Assembly: GCA_030549775.1 (NCBI GenBank)
Contig: CM060173.1
Location: 40,186,610 to 40,250,609 of the forward strand
DNA length: 64,000 bases
Direction of reading: 5' to 3'
DNA from: Tamarix chinensis
Lineage: Eukaryota; Streptophyta; Magnoliopsida; Caryophyllales; Tamaricaceae
Shown here in pieces: positions 24,131 to 35,479 of this stretch. The stretch's first letter is position 1. The number at the start of each line of letters is the position of its first letter. Below the pieces are notes generated by a model. It was not told the origin of the DNA. It was given only the letters and a program-made list of their open reading frames with translations, and ran no database searches. Both the position numbers and the translations under genes were made by a program.

Positions 24131-24211
<81 letters not shown>

Positions 24212-24215
24212 TAGA
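23781..24215. repeat. (ATT)n/(ATC)n trinucleotide tract with a higher-order unit
   Basis: Long TTA/ATT runs end in about 14 ATC units (24,168-24,210). A unit of 60-70 bases, 'agtatcattaataattcta' plus an ATT run plus 'aagactatt', occurs three times between 23,960 and 24,140. Confidence 0.93.
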
Positions 24216-25801
24216 GGATAATAAAAGAAATAAGAGGGAAATTAACATTAGTGTTCCATTCTTATAGGTGAACCAAACCCTTCCCCTAAGGTGGCATATG
24301 AGTCGTGCTCTAAGTTCGGTGTCGATCTAGGCAAGGATGTGGTTAAAGCCAAATTGTGTGTTATGTATTCATGTGTGTTTGGTTATGTGCTTGTATCTTA
24401 TGTGGTTATGGACTATATGCTTGTGGCACAACTTGCGATGCTTGGAGCTAAGGTAAGTTGTATATGTGTTATGGCATGTCTAATATGGTGATATGACTTA
24501 TATTTAGTGTTATGCCCTTATGCATTGTTGCCCTAATGTGACATGCATGTTAGGAGTCCTTGGGTAGTATGATGAGGATGTGGGTAGATAAAAGGATTAA
24601 AGATAGTGGAGTGATTAGAGGGAAGTGATAAAGGCTTAATTACCTTATGACTTATGGGCGGACAAATAAAAGGATAATAGGAATAAAATGAGAGGTTGGA
24701 GTAAATCTTGCATGGAAGGTGTAAGGCTTGCATGGGGTGGTTAGTCTTTACATGGAAGTAACATTTACATCAGAAAAAGGTGATTTAAGGATTAAGCAAG
24801 GCGAGGGAGGAGTAATTTAGGTTATTGGAATCCATGAGTGAAAAATAATATATGGGTTAGTAGAAGTGTGAATGGGGGAATTAACTAGGACATGTGGGAA
24901 AACCCCTATATGGGGGAAGTGTGTGGAAGGGAGAGTTGATGGTAAATGGTTAGAGTGAGGGTTGAGACTTGGAGGTGTCTTATCAAGGGGACATTGAGTT
25001 ACGTGAAAAGGGGGGTGGAGTGTGTGTGATGAGGGGATGACATACAAGAAAGGAAGATTACTAGGGTTTGAGGTGCCTAACAAGGGTTTTCATGATCACA
25101 TGTGAAGGATGGGAAGTAAGGTTGTCATATGAGGTATGGATTGAGTGGGGTGATGGTGTTGGAAGAAAAGGAAGCATGGGTCATGTAGGATAGGGAGAGG
25201 TTAGGCCACATAGGCCAAGTTATGATTGTAATATGGAAAGTAGGCCTTGATCCACATATGCGGGAGTTTGGCTTTTCCATGGTGAGTAAGGGAAAGCTGG
25301 GGAAGGAATCTTAGAGTCGTAGGGTGCGTGGAGGTCCTAAGATATGGAATAAGGCTTTTAGGAGAGCTGGGGTAAAAGGGTGAGAATGGGAATTCCAATA
25401 GGTCATGCATGTCTTTTGGGGTTGTGTGTGGATTAAGACATGAGTAAAGCACTAATTACTTAAAGTGAAAGATTATCAAGCCAAGCATAGGTCAGAGTGT
25501 TTTTTTGTCCGCTGGCTATAATAGTGGTTAGGCGTGTTTTTCCTTATAGTGTTTTTAGTCCACTAGCTATAATAGTGGTTAGGTGTGTTTTGCCTTGGAG
25601 TGTATTTTGGTCCACTAGCTATAATAGTGGAGGCTCCGAGCTTGATAAACCAAACCTTGTATTGTAATAAATCATGGAAAAGGCACTATCTACTTACAGT
25701 AGAACACCACATGAGTCAGAGCCATGTTGGGATAATTTTTGATCCACCGGCTATAATAGTGGTTCGATGCCTTTTGCCTTGGACTGCATTTCGATCCATT
25801 A

Positions 25802-25809
25802 GCTATAAT
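25802..25809. repeat. hAT target site duplication GCTATAAT, left copy
   Basis: Repeated exactly at 27,539-27,546, immediately outside the terminal inverted repeats. Confidence 0.9.
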
Positions 25810-27538
25810 TAGAGTTGGCAATCGGGCGGGTCGGGTCATTATCGGATCGGGTAACATGATAATCGGGTCATATCGTTTTCGGATAATTTCGGATCATTTT
25901 GTCGGGTCGGGTTGGGTCGGGTTTGATTCGGATCAACTCAACATCGGATAATCTCGGATAATTCTAAGCTCTCGGGTCGGGTCGGGTTGAGATCGGATGG
26001 ACTCGGATTCGGGTAAATTTGGGTTGTTCTAATTTCGGTTCAGGTTCGGATCGGGCTCGGTTGAGTTTGAATTATTATATTTTCGGGTCAAATTTAGATT
26101 GGATTTAGGTCATTTCATATTTGAGCCATGCTTGCGTCATTTTCTTTCTTTCTTTTTATTCCAAGATATTATTAAAAGTTAATTATTTTGAGATCATTTA
26201 TTTTAATTTATCTTATTCAATTAAAAGTGAATTATTATATTAATTATTTTGGGGCCTTAGAATTTTTTGTCATTATTTTATCTTTGGAGATGTATCTGAC
26301 GTTTCAAATTTAAAAGTTTTCAAATCGTATCACTTTTCTTTTTATGTTAAGGTATAACTTATAATTAAACTCCATTATTAGCTTGGTCATATTGAGTTCT
26401 AGTATTATTTTAAGTTTATATTATATTTATACCTTATATCTTATACGCTCCTTACATGATATTAACTTATAATAGTCATTGATAATTGATAACAAATGAA
26501 GACTTCTAAGGTTGTACTTCTCATATTATTTTTAAAAGAGATTGATCACATCATATCAACATAATTTTAATAAATATAATAATAATAATAATAATAATAA
26601 TAGTAATACAAAAATAATGATAACAATAATAATAGTAATCAATGAATATCAATTATGGCAAAAATAATAATAACAACATATTAGTTTTTTTATTATATAT
26701 TTCGATTAGATCATATCAAGCTAAATAAGATAAAAATTAGATAAAATAAGTAATAATGACTATTATTGACAAAAGACCAACTAATATTGACTTCTTACTA
26801 TTTAACACTGTTGATGTAATAAAAAATATTAATCTTCAATTTTTATAATGAATAACTAACATTCTCACTCCAAAATTTTCCTACTTTCCTATGATGTTGT
26901 AGGTGCTATATTATAAGGTATGGCCGTATAGATATTAATATATAGTGTTCAAGGCTGCACTGTTATTATCTTATGGTACTAAATGGAATAATGGAAGTGA
27001 ACTACTATTTAAATGGCATAGTAGTGTTTTTTTTATCTACTTTTATTTCTATTGGTATCAATGGATATTGTATTTGTATATACATAAGTGATATAAATTT
27101 TATGAAAGTATATTGTTTCTAGATTTTGATGTAAGTGCTAGTATGGATTAGTTGCACATCTACATTATTTCATGTTTTATGAAGTTTAAAAAATTTTGAG
27201 TTATGTGTTAATGTTAATTTTTGGGTAGTACCAAGTTGAATCTTTATAGGTTTATAATTTTTCAAATAATATAAGATTTTGGATAAATAATGGACCGGGT
27301 CGGGTCATTTCGGATTTATAGTTTTTCGGGTTTATCGGGTTTCGGGTGAATAGCGGGTCGGGTCGGGTTTATTTCGGGCTTATGATTCCTCGGGTTGTAT
27401 CGGATATCGGATATGTATCGGATCGGGTCAGATAGGTTTCGGGCTTTTTTTTACTCGGATAAAATCGGATCGGATTTCGGGCGGATCGAGTCGGTATTCG
27501 TCGGATTTTTCGGGTCGGGTCAACTTTTGCCAGCTCTA
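25810..27538. mobile_element. Non-autonomous hAT-type transposon (hAT1)
   Basis: The termini are TAGAGTTGGCAA and TTGCCAGCTCTA, an inverted pair with one mismatch. An exact 8-base duplication, GCTATAAT, flanks it; 8 bases is the hAT rule. Subterminal regions on both sides are packed with CGGGTCGGGT/CGGATCGG units, the usual transposase-binding arrays of such elements. The AT-rich core of about 1.1 kb has no transposase trace. It would need a transposase from an autonomous relative. It landed in a copy of the LTR motif described at 30,749. Confidence 0.9.
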
Positions 27539-27546
27539 GCTATAAT
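27539..27546. repeat. hAT target site duplication GCTATAAT, right copy
   Basis: Second copy; the LTR motif resumes directly after it ('agtggctagg'). Confidence 0.9.
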
Positions 27547-28225
27547 AGTGGCTAGGTGCATTTCACCCTAGAGTATCATTTCCTGTCCATCGGCTATAAT
27601 AGTAGGGCCTCCGTACTCACATGGATATAATTCGAGAAATGAGTAAACAAAAATAATGGCCTATGTTATAATAATGATGTGAACCTAAATGAAGTACTGT
27701 ATACATCATTTTCTTGTTTGCACATATATGGTTTTATCCATATAGTTACTTTATTCAATACACAGCATACTAATTCCCAAGAGCAGCGCCCCCCTAAGTT
27801 TGTACAGGTAGGAGATGAGGCCTGTGATGACTTTGACACATATGATGCTTTGGGCTGGGCTAAGTGATGGCCTGTTATACTTGTCCTAAGTTCTGAGAGG
27901 GAGTTTTCTAGGCTTGTCTTCACCTATGTTTCTTATCACTATATTTACTATTTTATTTCCCCTCCACAGGGGTGGTATTATACTTGCTTTTATTTTTGTA
28001 TCATCTACTACATTTGCGAACTCTGTTTCATCTATAAAATGTGTGACTATTGTGGTTTTACTTACTACTCAAATTCATTCCTTTAAATTTTCTAGCCTTT
28101 TTATTGTATGAGTTTGGATAGGGGTTAGTCTTGTGTCAATCATGGCGGTAGCACCCCTTGATTTAGAGTATGTTTTTTTTTTGTATCAATGAAAATTTTC
28201 AACTATGAATTTTGGGGGTGTTATA

Positions 28226-29724
28226 ATATATATTGACATGAATTAACTCACCAATTAGATGGATTGAATGGTTCATAATTCATGGGATTATCAATAAGTT
28301 CTTGGGAAGGCTTCATTGGAAAAATTAGAATAAGTATGCAATGACTTAAAAAGGATAATATAATTTGGACTCTTAGCCTAAATGGATTATTATGATGGAT
28401 TGATTTAATATTGTTTAAGCACTAATAAAAAACCCACCATATGGTTATAGGGGAATAATGGTTAAGATGGAGTGAGTATGTGGATATGTTACTTGGATAT
28501 TGCATGGGCCTTGTATGATAAGATAACCTTGGAAAATGACACAATAATCACTTAAAGTGGAAGATGATCGAGTTTTGTACAGGTTTAGGTTATCTGATCC
28601 TTGATTACCTACTTCGGGTTAGTCTACTTTTGACTGTTTATTGGTGCCTTTGTACTTTACTTTTGGATAGGATCCTAGTACATCTTGTTGACTTACTAAC
28701 ATTAGACATTGATGATGTATTAGGGGGTATTAATACTAAAGGGTCTAGTTACCTAGGTAGTTTTTGACTTCGACCAAACTTTATATCCATTGGTAGTTAC
28801 TTAACTTTTGTTATAATTTATATTTTTTTGTTGGGATAGACTATCGTGGTATATGAGACTATGGGGTGGTAAAAAGTCCATCACTTGATAAGAATAAGAA
28901 TAAGGATATGGATAAAGAAAAAGGGAAAAGAAAGTAAAAGAGGAATAATGGCCTGTATATGGTTAATCTAATGTATCATGTAACTAAGGGAATAACTTGT
29001 TATTATATCATACATCTCTATCCATTTTATTATGTTGCATTACTATACATGATGAGTAGTTAATTATCTAAGTCATTGCATTGCATGAAATCCTAATGCA
29101 TTATATGATGATGGTATTATAAGTACACTTAAGTGTAATGAGTAAGAATGATTTTGTGTTCAGCGTGACTTTCATTTCTACCTATGATATTTTTCTTGTG
29201 ACTCTTATTGAGGAGGTAACTTGACTTACTTAGCATGAAGTGTACTGATGTGCTTGTTTATTCAACTGCCTGCTTAATCCTATGAGTAGAAGACCATGTG
29301 TAGGTTCTTGAGGATGGCTAGTAGTGGGCCTACATCATTTTGGGCTGAGGAGCTTGAGAGCATGTACATCGAGAGATTTTTATTCTGTCCTTAATGGGTC
29401 ATGGTTATGGGTTAAGCCCTGCCTTTTTTTTACCCATTGTAGTTTTATACTTTATTTTAATCTTCTCTTATGTATTTGAATATTTTGGTTACCATTGAGG
29501 TCTTATCTTGTAAAACTTTTCTTTATTATCTATATGCCATGGTCTTACACACTCTACTTTTTTTTTTATTGGTTTAGTTTTTTAGCCTTGTTTCGAACAT
29601 GGGACTAGTAGGTGAAGTGTATCCTATGTTGCACCCTATTTTGCCTAGGTGTGCTTGGCATTTTTCTACTTTTGTAATGTTTTGAAATAAAATTTTTTCT
29701 ATTATGAAAAATGGGGGTGTTACA
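28226..29724. mobile_element. Truncated LTR of family C, ending GGGGGTGTTACA
   Basis: Matches 18,900-20,350 in block order and ends with the common LTR terminus. It directly follows the end of the solo LTR at 28,225. No coding sequence. Confidence 0.55.
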
Positions 29725-29985
29725 CTAATAGAATTAAAAAAAGTGTCTTTATCATACTCATGTATCCTAAAGTTCCATATATTCTTGAAGAAAAATATGG
29801 CAAATTCTTCTTTAATAAATTATTGGTGAATACACCACAAAATAGTGGATAAAAGATATATCCACTTAAAAAGGCTCAAAATCTCACATTTTAAATGTTT
29901 ACCAATTTAACTTTCTTTCATCTAAATGTTTATTAGGACATGGATTAATGACTAATTATTCTAATGCTTCTTCATTAACAGTAAT
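29725..29985. other. Unassigned spacer before the G1 element
   Basis: 261 AT-rich bases with no recognised similarity. The last five, GTAAT (29,981-29,985), should be the left target duplication of G1. Confidence 0.5.
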
Positions 29986-30748
29986 TGTAACAACCCAAAA
30001 TTCACTACTATATTTTTTTAAAATTAAACAATTAAATTAAAACCTATGAATTCTAAGGATGTTATCGCCACACTTAAAACCAGACCAATTCACTCTTACC
30101 ATTCCAACACCAAGTGTTAAGGTTAAGAAAATATTTTCATAAAACTCATATTAATACTTAAACCAAAAGTTCATAACACAGAAATTAGAGTATGCATAAC
30201 AGTTTACATAATCCGAATTATAAGATCAAAGTTCATAGAAACAAAATAATGTCTACAAACTTTAAAGTTTGAATCTGGAAAATACAATCCATAGGTGAAA
30301 AGATAGAACGAAATAGTAATATCATAAGTAGAGAAACCTGCCATGCCACTCCAATAATTAATCCAACCCATGATCATCACTCATCCTCGCCTGATGCCTC
30401 ATAGAAATCAATGGCATCAAAATAGGCATCGCCCACTAGCACGAAGTCATAAGGGCCTCCTGCTCGTGGGAATGAGAAGCACCCATAAAAGGGGTGGTCA
30501 GTACGCTATGTACTGAGTAAGCTAACAGTGCACTAAGGCCAACACATATAAGCACATAATTCAAACTAGATAATAATAAAACAACATATGATTACTTCAG
30601 AGAAATAATAATCGAAGGCCATTTATAGTCCGAATTAATTAATTAATTAATGTCTTATAGATAATCATTTTACACCATACTATTTATCAAGTCCACACAA
30701 GTATGAGAACCCCACTCTTTATTGTTCTCCAGGGCAATCTAGCACCTA

Positions 30749-31041
30749 GCCACTATTATAGCCGGTGGATAGGTCACTTAGGGTAACATACCCTAACCAC
30801 TATTATATGCCGGTGGATCGATCTGTTCCCTACTCGCATGGTGTTCCACTGTAAGTATTAGTGTCTTTTACGTGTCTTAACAAACTTTAGGATTTTATTT
30901 ATTGAGCTCGGAATCCCCCACTATTATAACCGATGGATCGGTCATACATAGGAAACATGCCCTAACCACTATTAGATGTAGTTGGATCGGTCACCAAGGC
31001 ACCTCGGCACTTAGCCACTATTATGTCGGTAGATCGGTCTG
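30749..31041. repeat. LTR motif array, consensus CCACTATTATAGCCGGTGG
   Basis: Five degenerate copies at about 30,749, 30,796, 30,917, 30,965 and 31,017, each followed by 'atcggtc'-like bases. Steps are close to 48, 121, 48 and 52 bases. CCAC and GTGG at the ends make the motif partly palindromic. The same array occurs in every long LTR of the window. Confidence 0.85.
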
Positions 31042-32219
31042 GGCCCAACTCAACAATCTTTCACTTTACATGATTAATATCTTAAGTGTCTTATTTAGAA
31101 ATTTAACCCTAGACATGCATGACTAACTCCCTCTACACTTATCCTCAACAGACATGTACTATATCATGAGAACCTTGTACCTCCTAAATTACCACAACAA
31201 CCTTTCCTCTATACTCTAACTCATATTAGAAGTCCAACTCCGATGTATGTGGGTCAAGGCCCACTACTATACTCCACCAATCCACTCATTACCTTACTCT
31301 AGGGTTTTCCCCAAAAACCCTAATTTAGGCCTAAGTGGCCAATCCTACTCAATCTTACATATCCCAAATCATTTTAACACTCCACACATCACAACCCATA
31401 AATTACAACTTCATCCTCACACTTAAATCACCAAGTACACGTGTGACGAAAAAAACCCTAAGTAGCCACACAAAAACCTAACTAGCCACACCAAACCCTA
31501 GCTCAGTCTCTAATTCAACCTTATACGGTCCCACATACTATTTTTCATTCAAAGCAGTCCAACACTCAAACAACACCTCCATTACCTTCCCAAACCTCAT
31601 ATCAACTTTCCATACGTAAAATTTACCCCTATACAGACTTTATACACCCCATGCAACCTTTCGAACTTTTCATGCAAAACCCTAAAACTCTCACGTGAAA
31701 TCCTAAATTCCCCACGCAATCCCTAGATTCCTCCATACAACCCTAGATTCCCCCACTCATGATCATGCAACACTTAGGTAAACTTCACCTCATTTACTCC
31801 ATATCAACATGTTACATAACCTAACATGCATGTCTTATGGGCCACATCAATTCACATTAAAAACACAACTTATACCTATCATACGTATGCCATAAAACAT
31901 CACATGAACATACCTCAACTCCAAGTTATACTGCACGTAAATTAGTTATAACAATACATGTAATATACTTCATATATCATGGCATATGGCATACAAGACA
32001 TGTAAAACACATTACACACAAGAGGCCTTAGCTACACCCTTACCTAAAACGACACTGGTCTTGGAGCATACTCCTATGCCTCCTACTAAAATACTATTAT
32101 TTACTTATTTATTCTAAGACTAGGTTTTTGATAAATTAATAAAAATGACATTAACTTATTACTAATTTTTCTAAAGATATAAGAAATAATAGTAATATTG
32201 TAAAATTTGATAATATAAG

Positions 32220-32428
32220 GCTTGAAGACTTTATCCTATCAATAATAATAGTGATACTAAAAATAATAATAATGCTAATATTAATACTAGTAATAAAAAT
32301 ATAAATAATAATAATAATAATAATAATAATACTAAAAATACTACTACTAATAATAATATGACTCGAAATAAATGGTGGGATAAGGAGTTCGACCCTTAAC
32401 CAAAATAATACTACTAATAATATTAGTA

Positions 32429-32514
<86 letters not shown>

Positions 32515-32720
32515 ATCATAAACCGAGAGTAAGGTAAAGTAGGGCTTGGCCGTACTTTAAAATAATATTAATACTATTAATAATAAAAATAATGATAATA
32601 ATAATAATAACAACAACAACAACAACAACATTCAAAATAAGAGTAGAATAGGGCTTCGACCCGCAATATAAATAATAATAATATCATCAGTAGTAATATA
32701 TTTAAAATAATTTAAATGAA
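32220..32720. repeat. (TAA)n/(ATG)n trinucleotide tracts of the G1 3' LTR
   Basis: AAT/TAA runs are broken by short unique parts such as 'gggataaggagttcgaccc'. A pure run ends in about ten GAT units near 32,483-32,513, and a CAA run lies near 32,610-32,631. Confidence 0.92.
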
Positions 32721-32779
32721 TTAAAATAATATAAATAAGGCTTGTACAAATAGTGAAAAAGGGATGAGAGGGTTTAGGG

Positions 32780-33905
32780 TTCAACTTTAGGTTGGTGGTG
32801 ACATGCAACATCAGCGGTGGAGGCAGTGGCTGGAAAAAGAGAAGAAAAGGGAAAAAGTTGAAGGTTGGGAATAGGAGGGGGAGAATGAGAGTGGGAGTTA
32901 GGGTGTTTGTGACTATCTAGATGGAGAGGAGGAGAATGAGGGTGGCGGTGCAACCAATGGTGACGGCACACGGCTGTGGCGGCGGCGGCTAAAGATGGAA
33001 GAAGAAGAGAAAGAGAGGAGGAGAGGGAGACATAGGAAAAGAAGAGTAGGAGGAGATGGAGGAGGGTTTGCAGGCATTTTTGGGAAGTATAAGGGGCAGT
33101 GGTGGTGGAGGAATTGGTGGTAAATGGTGGTGGGAAGGGCAGCAGATGAGGAAGAAGGGCGGTGCAGGGAGTACTTAGGTGGGTAGAATGGGCAGCGAAG
33201 TTGGCTGACGGCTGTAGAGGAAGCGTCTGAAGTGAAGGTCGCACAAGAGAGTGAATTTTAGGGTTTCAGGAAAAAGTCTCAAGTTCAATCTAGCTAGGTG
33301 TATTTAAAGAGCTTAAATGAGAGGGTAAGGTCTGTGGGACGAGGAGGGAATAGGGAAAGTAGGTTTAGGATTCGTCGGCGGTGTCATTTAGCAAGTGAAA
33401 AGTTAGGTAGTGGCAGGGAAGTGTGTGTAGGAAAAGGTGAGTCGTGCATGAGAAGGAAGGGAGGTGGGTTGGGTTATGCTAACTGGAGAGTCAGGGGGAA
33501 GAGAAAGGAAGGAAAATAGCTGGTCAAAATGGGCATAACCGATGGCGTGATCTTTGGAGGCCGGCGGAGTTGCGGGTTGATAGAGGGAAAGGAGGAAGGA
33601 AGAAGAAGATGAGTGGAACAGTGGTCTAGGAGAAAAGAACAGAAAGAACAAAAAGAAGAAAGACCAGACCAGCGATTGGTAAAATGTTTTTAAACCAAAT
33701 GCTGGGTTTCGAGGGAAAAAGAAGAAAGGCACAGTGCAGCGTTCTGGGTCGCCGAAGGAAGAAAGAAGAGGGAGGCTTGGGTTGCTGTAGCCAAGCTCGT
33801 TTTGGGGAAAGAAAAGGGAAGGAAAAGGAAAAAAGGAAGAAAAAGAAAGAAAAGAAAGAAAAAGGAATAAAGAAAAGGAAAAAAGGAGAAAGGAAAAAGA
33901 AGAAC
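32780..33905. repeat. Purine tract of the G1 3' LTR
   Basis: About 1.1 kb with strong A+G bias on the plus strand, most extreme at 33,745-33,905 (nearly pure GA). The counterpart lies at 62,893-63,840. Open frames here are Lys/Glu/Arg/Gly-rich products of composition. Confidence 0.88.
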
Positions 33906-34206
33906 ATGTGAGTTAGGATAATTAAAATAATTTGGATATTTTGAATATTAAAAAAATAATATTTAAATAAAATAATATTTAATTTCCTTTTTAGGCTAAT
34001 TTAGGATTTTGAAAAGATTTTTCCTAAATTCCATTTTAATTAGCAAAATACCCCAAATTTTTCCTCAATAAAATATTTATAAATTTCTTCTTAATTTACC
34101 CTAATTAATTTTCTTTTATTTTAATAAAAATAATTTATTTAATTAATTTCGCTAATAAATCCTTATTTAACAAAATGTCTTAAAAATTAGGCTTTGGGGC
34201 ATTTCA

Positions 34207-34222
34207 ATACTACCCCCTTAAA
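34207..34222 (-). other. Polypurine tract of G1
   Basis: The minus strand reads AAGGGGGTAGTAT directly before the TGAAATGCCCC start of the 3' LTR. It primes plus-strand cDNA synthesis in this type of element. Confidence 0.75.
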
Positions 34223-34229
34223 AACAGGC

Positions 34230-34726
34230 TTCGTCCCTGAAGTCTCCTATGGCTTCCTAGGGTTAAGTGTGGAACATTCTTAGTAGCCAGGAATACCACA
34301 TTAACGCTCATACTTATATCAACTACCCCTTTAAGAACAAACTTAATAAGAAGGATCTATCGTACAACAAATAGTTCCAAATACACCTCTCGCATATCCT
34401 TCTCGGTCTCTCAAGTAGCTTCCTCGGTCCCTTATCGACTCCATAAGATCTAGACAAGAGGAACCACACTCATGTGAGTTGTCCGTAGCTTATGTTGAGG
34501 ATTCACATAAGTTGCTCTTCATAGGTTCGAGAATCAAGCAGCTCAACTTTGTCGGATCACATGGGATGGATTTGTGACATACTTTCATAGCTGAGAGATA
34601 TGTAAGCAACATTTCCCATACATTCTAAGATCTCGTAGGTGCCAATATACCTTGGGCTCAAATTGCCTTTTCTGCCAAACCTTTACACCCCCTTAGCAGG
34701 TGAAACCTTCAGCAATACTTTATCCC
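34230..34726 (-). pseudogene. G1 integrase C-terminus with chromodomain remnant
   Basis: The minus strand keeps LSPRYIGTYEILE, the start of the conserved C-terminal block of chromovirus integrases, then a HP then DSRTYEEQL step, and further on VDKGPRKLLERP in the place of a chromodomain core. At least three stops interrupt it. In intact Tekay/Del elements this domain is believed to bring the integrase to heterochromatin. The call rests on order and partial similarity. Confidence 0.55.
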
Positions 34727-35470
34727 CTAGCTCAAAATTTCCATCCCAACGTCTTTGATCAGCAAAACTCCTTTTTTTTTGCTCTGAGCCGCTCTCATCC
34801 AGTCCTGAATCTGTTGGACTTGCATGGTCTCATCTTTGATCATTTCGGAACCTAATACTATTGTCTCGCTGATGTCGCTCCAGCACAAGGGAGTTCTGCA
34901 CTTTCGTCCATATAATGCTTCAAAGGGAGCCATCCTAATACTGGCGTGGTAGCTATTGTTGTATGAGAATTCTATCAAATTTAAGCGCTCCTCCCAACAT
35001 CCTTGGAAATCTAGCACACAGGCCCTCTGCATATCCTCTAAGGTTTGTATGGTCCGCTCTGTCTGTCCATTCGTGGTAGGGTGGAAAGTTGTGCTCATCT
35101 TCAACTTAGTCCCCAAAACTTCCTGCAACTTTCTCCCAAAGTAAGAGAGGAACTTTGAATCCCTATCTCACACGATGTCATCTAGAACCCCATGACGACT
35201 AACCATGAACTTCACATAGGCGTTCGCAAACTGATCCATACTCCACGTGGACTTCATAGGGATAAATGCAGCTAACTTGTTCAGTCTGTCTATAATAGCC
35301 CAAATAGTATCACAATCGCTTTGGGTCCTCAGTAAAGCACTACTAAAATCTATAGAAATGAAGTCCCATTTCCACCTTGGCACCTCCAAAGATTGAAGTA
35401 ACCCGACTGGTTGCCGATGCTCAATATTGACCTTTTGACACACTAGACACTGGGATACAAACTCTGCCAC
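34727..35470 (-). pseudogene. G1 integrase catalytic core (two open parts)
   Basis: The part 35,470-35,168 starts in the zinc-binding domain (QCLVCQKVNIEH, the Cys pair present) and goes on through WKWDFISIDF with the first catalytic Asp and a DRLNKLAAFIP block. The part 35,128-34,727 has the third catalytic block (TNGQTERTIQTLEDM, Glu present) and LIEFSYNNSYHASI then FEALYGR, typical for Ty3/gypsy. A stop and frame change lie between the parts, near 35,160. The protein would join cDNA ends to chromosomal DNA. The catalytic residues that can be seen are intact, which fits modest age. Confidence 0.85.
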
Positions 35471-35479
35471 TTCTTACTT

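Larger units (their letters stand above)
22310..28225 (+). mobile_element. Solo LTR of the G1 family, split by a hAT element
   Basis: Block order from left to right: AT-rich head, pyrimidine tract (22,600-23,760), trinucleotide tract (23,781-24,215), a 'gtgctctaagttcggtgtcg' block at 24,306, a Gly-codon-like 'ggggtg/atgcatg' region, the CCACTATTATAGCCGGTGG motif in reverse orientation, and the end GGGGGTGTTATA. This is the order of the opposite strand of the G1 3' LTR (29,986-34,206). Without the hAT element and one TSD it is about 4.2 kb, the same as that LTR. The left end is approximate; no gag-pol is attached, so it is a solo LTR or an LTR cut from its element. Confidence 0.7.
29986..34206 (-). 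repeat. 3' LTR of G1
   Basis: On the plus strand it starts TGTAACAACCCAAAATTC and ends GGGGCATTTCA, so on the minus strand it reads TGAAATGCCCC...TGTTACA. Blocks from left to right: head, five copies of the CCACTATTATAGCCGGTGG motif (30,749-31,041), a CCCTAAA/CCCTAGATTC-rich part (31,290-31,760), trinucleotide tracts (32,220-32,720), a purine tract (32,780-33,905) and an AT-rich end. It has no coding capacity. By position on the minus strand the purine tract lies near the LTR's 5' (U3) side. Confidence 0.9.

Noticed and set aside
23748..24267. Four long open frames of 145-159 codons on both strands (poly-Ile, poly-Asn, poly-Leu, poly-Met).
   Set aside because: They are six-frame readings of an ATT/ATC trinucleotide array, which cannot contain stops in some frames; no domain or codon bias of a gene.
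24291..24491. 66-codon plus frame with several Cys and Val.
   Set aside because: It lies in the LTR block that recurs at 51,920-52,120 and 32,050 (reverse), where the frame is not kept.
27838..27870. Host gene exon ('gcttgtgatgactttgacac' open region).
   Set aside because: The same block occurs near 62,440-62,480 and, on the other strand, at 30,385-30,450 as part of the LTR.
30749..31041. CRISPR-like array (regular short repeats with spacers).
   Set aside because: Plant LTR context, degenerate repeats, unequal spacers shared between copies, and no cas genes; it is an LTR-internal repeat.
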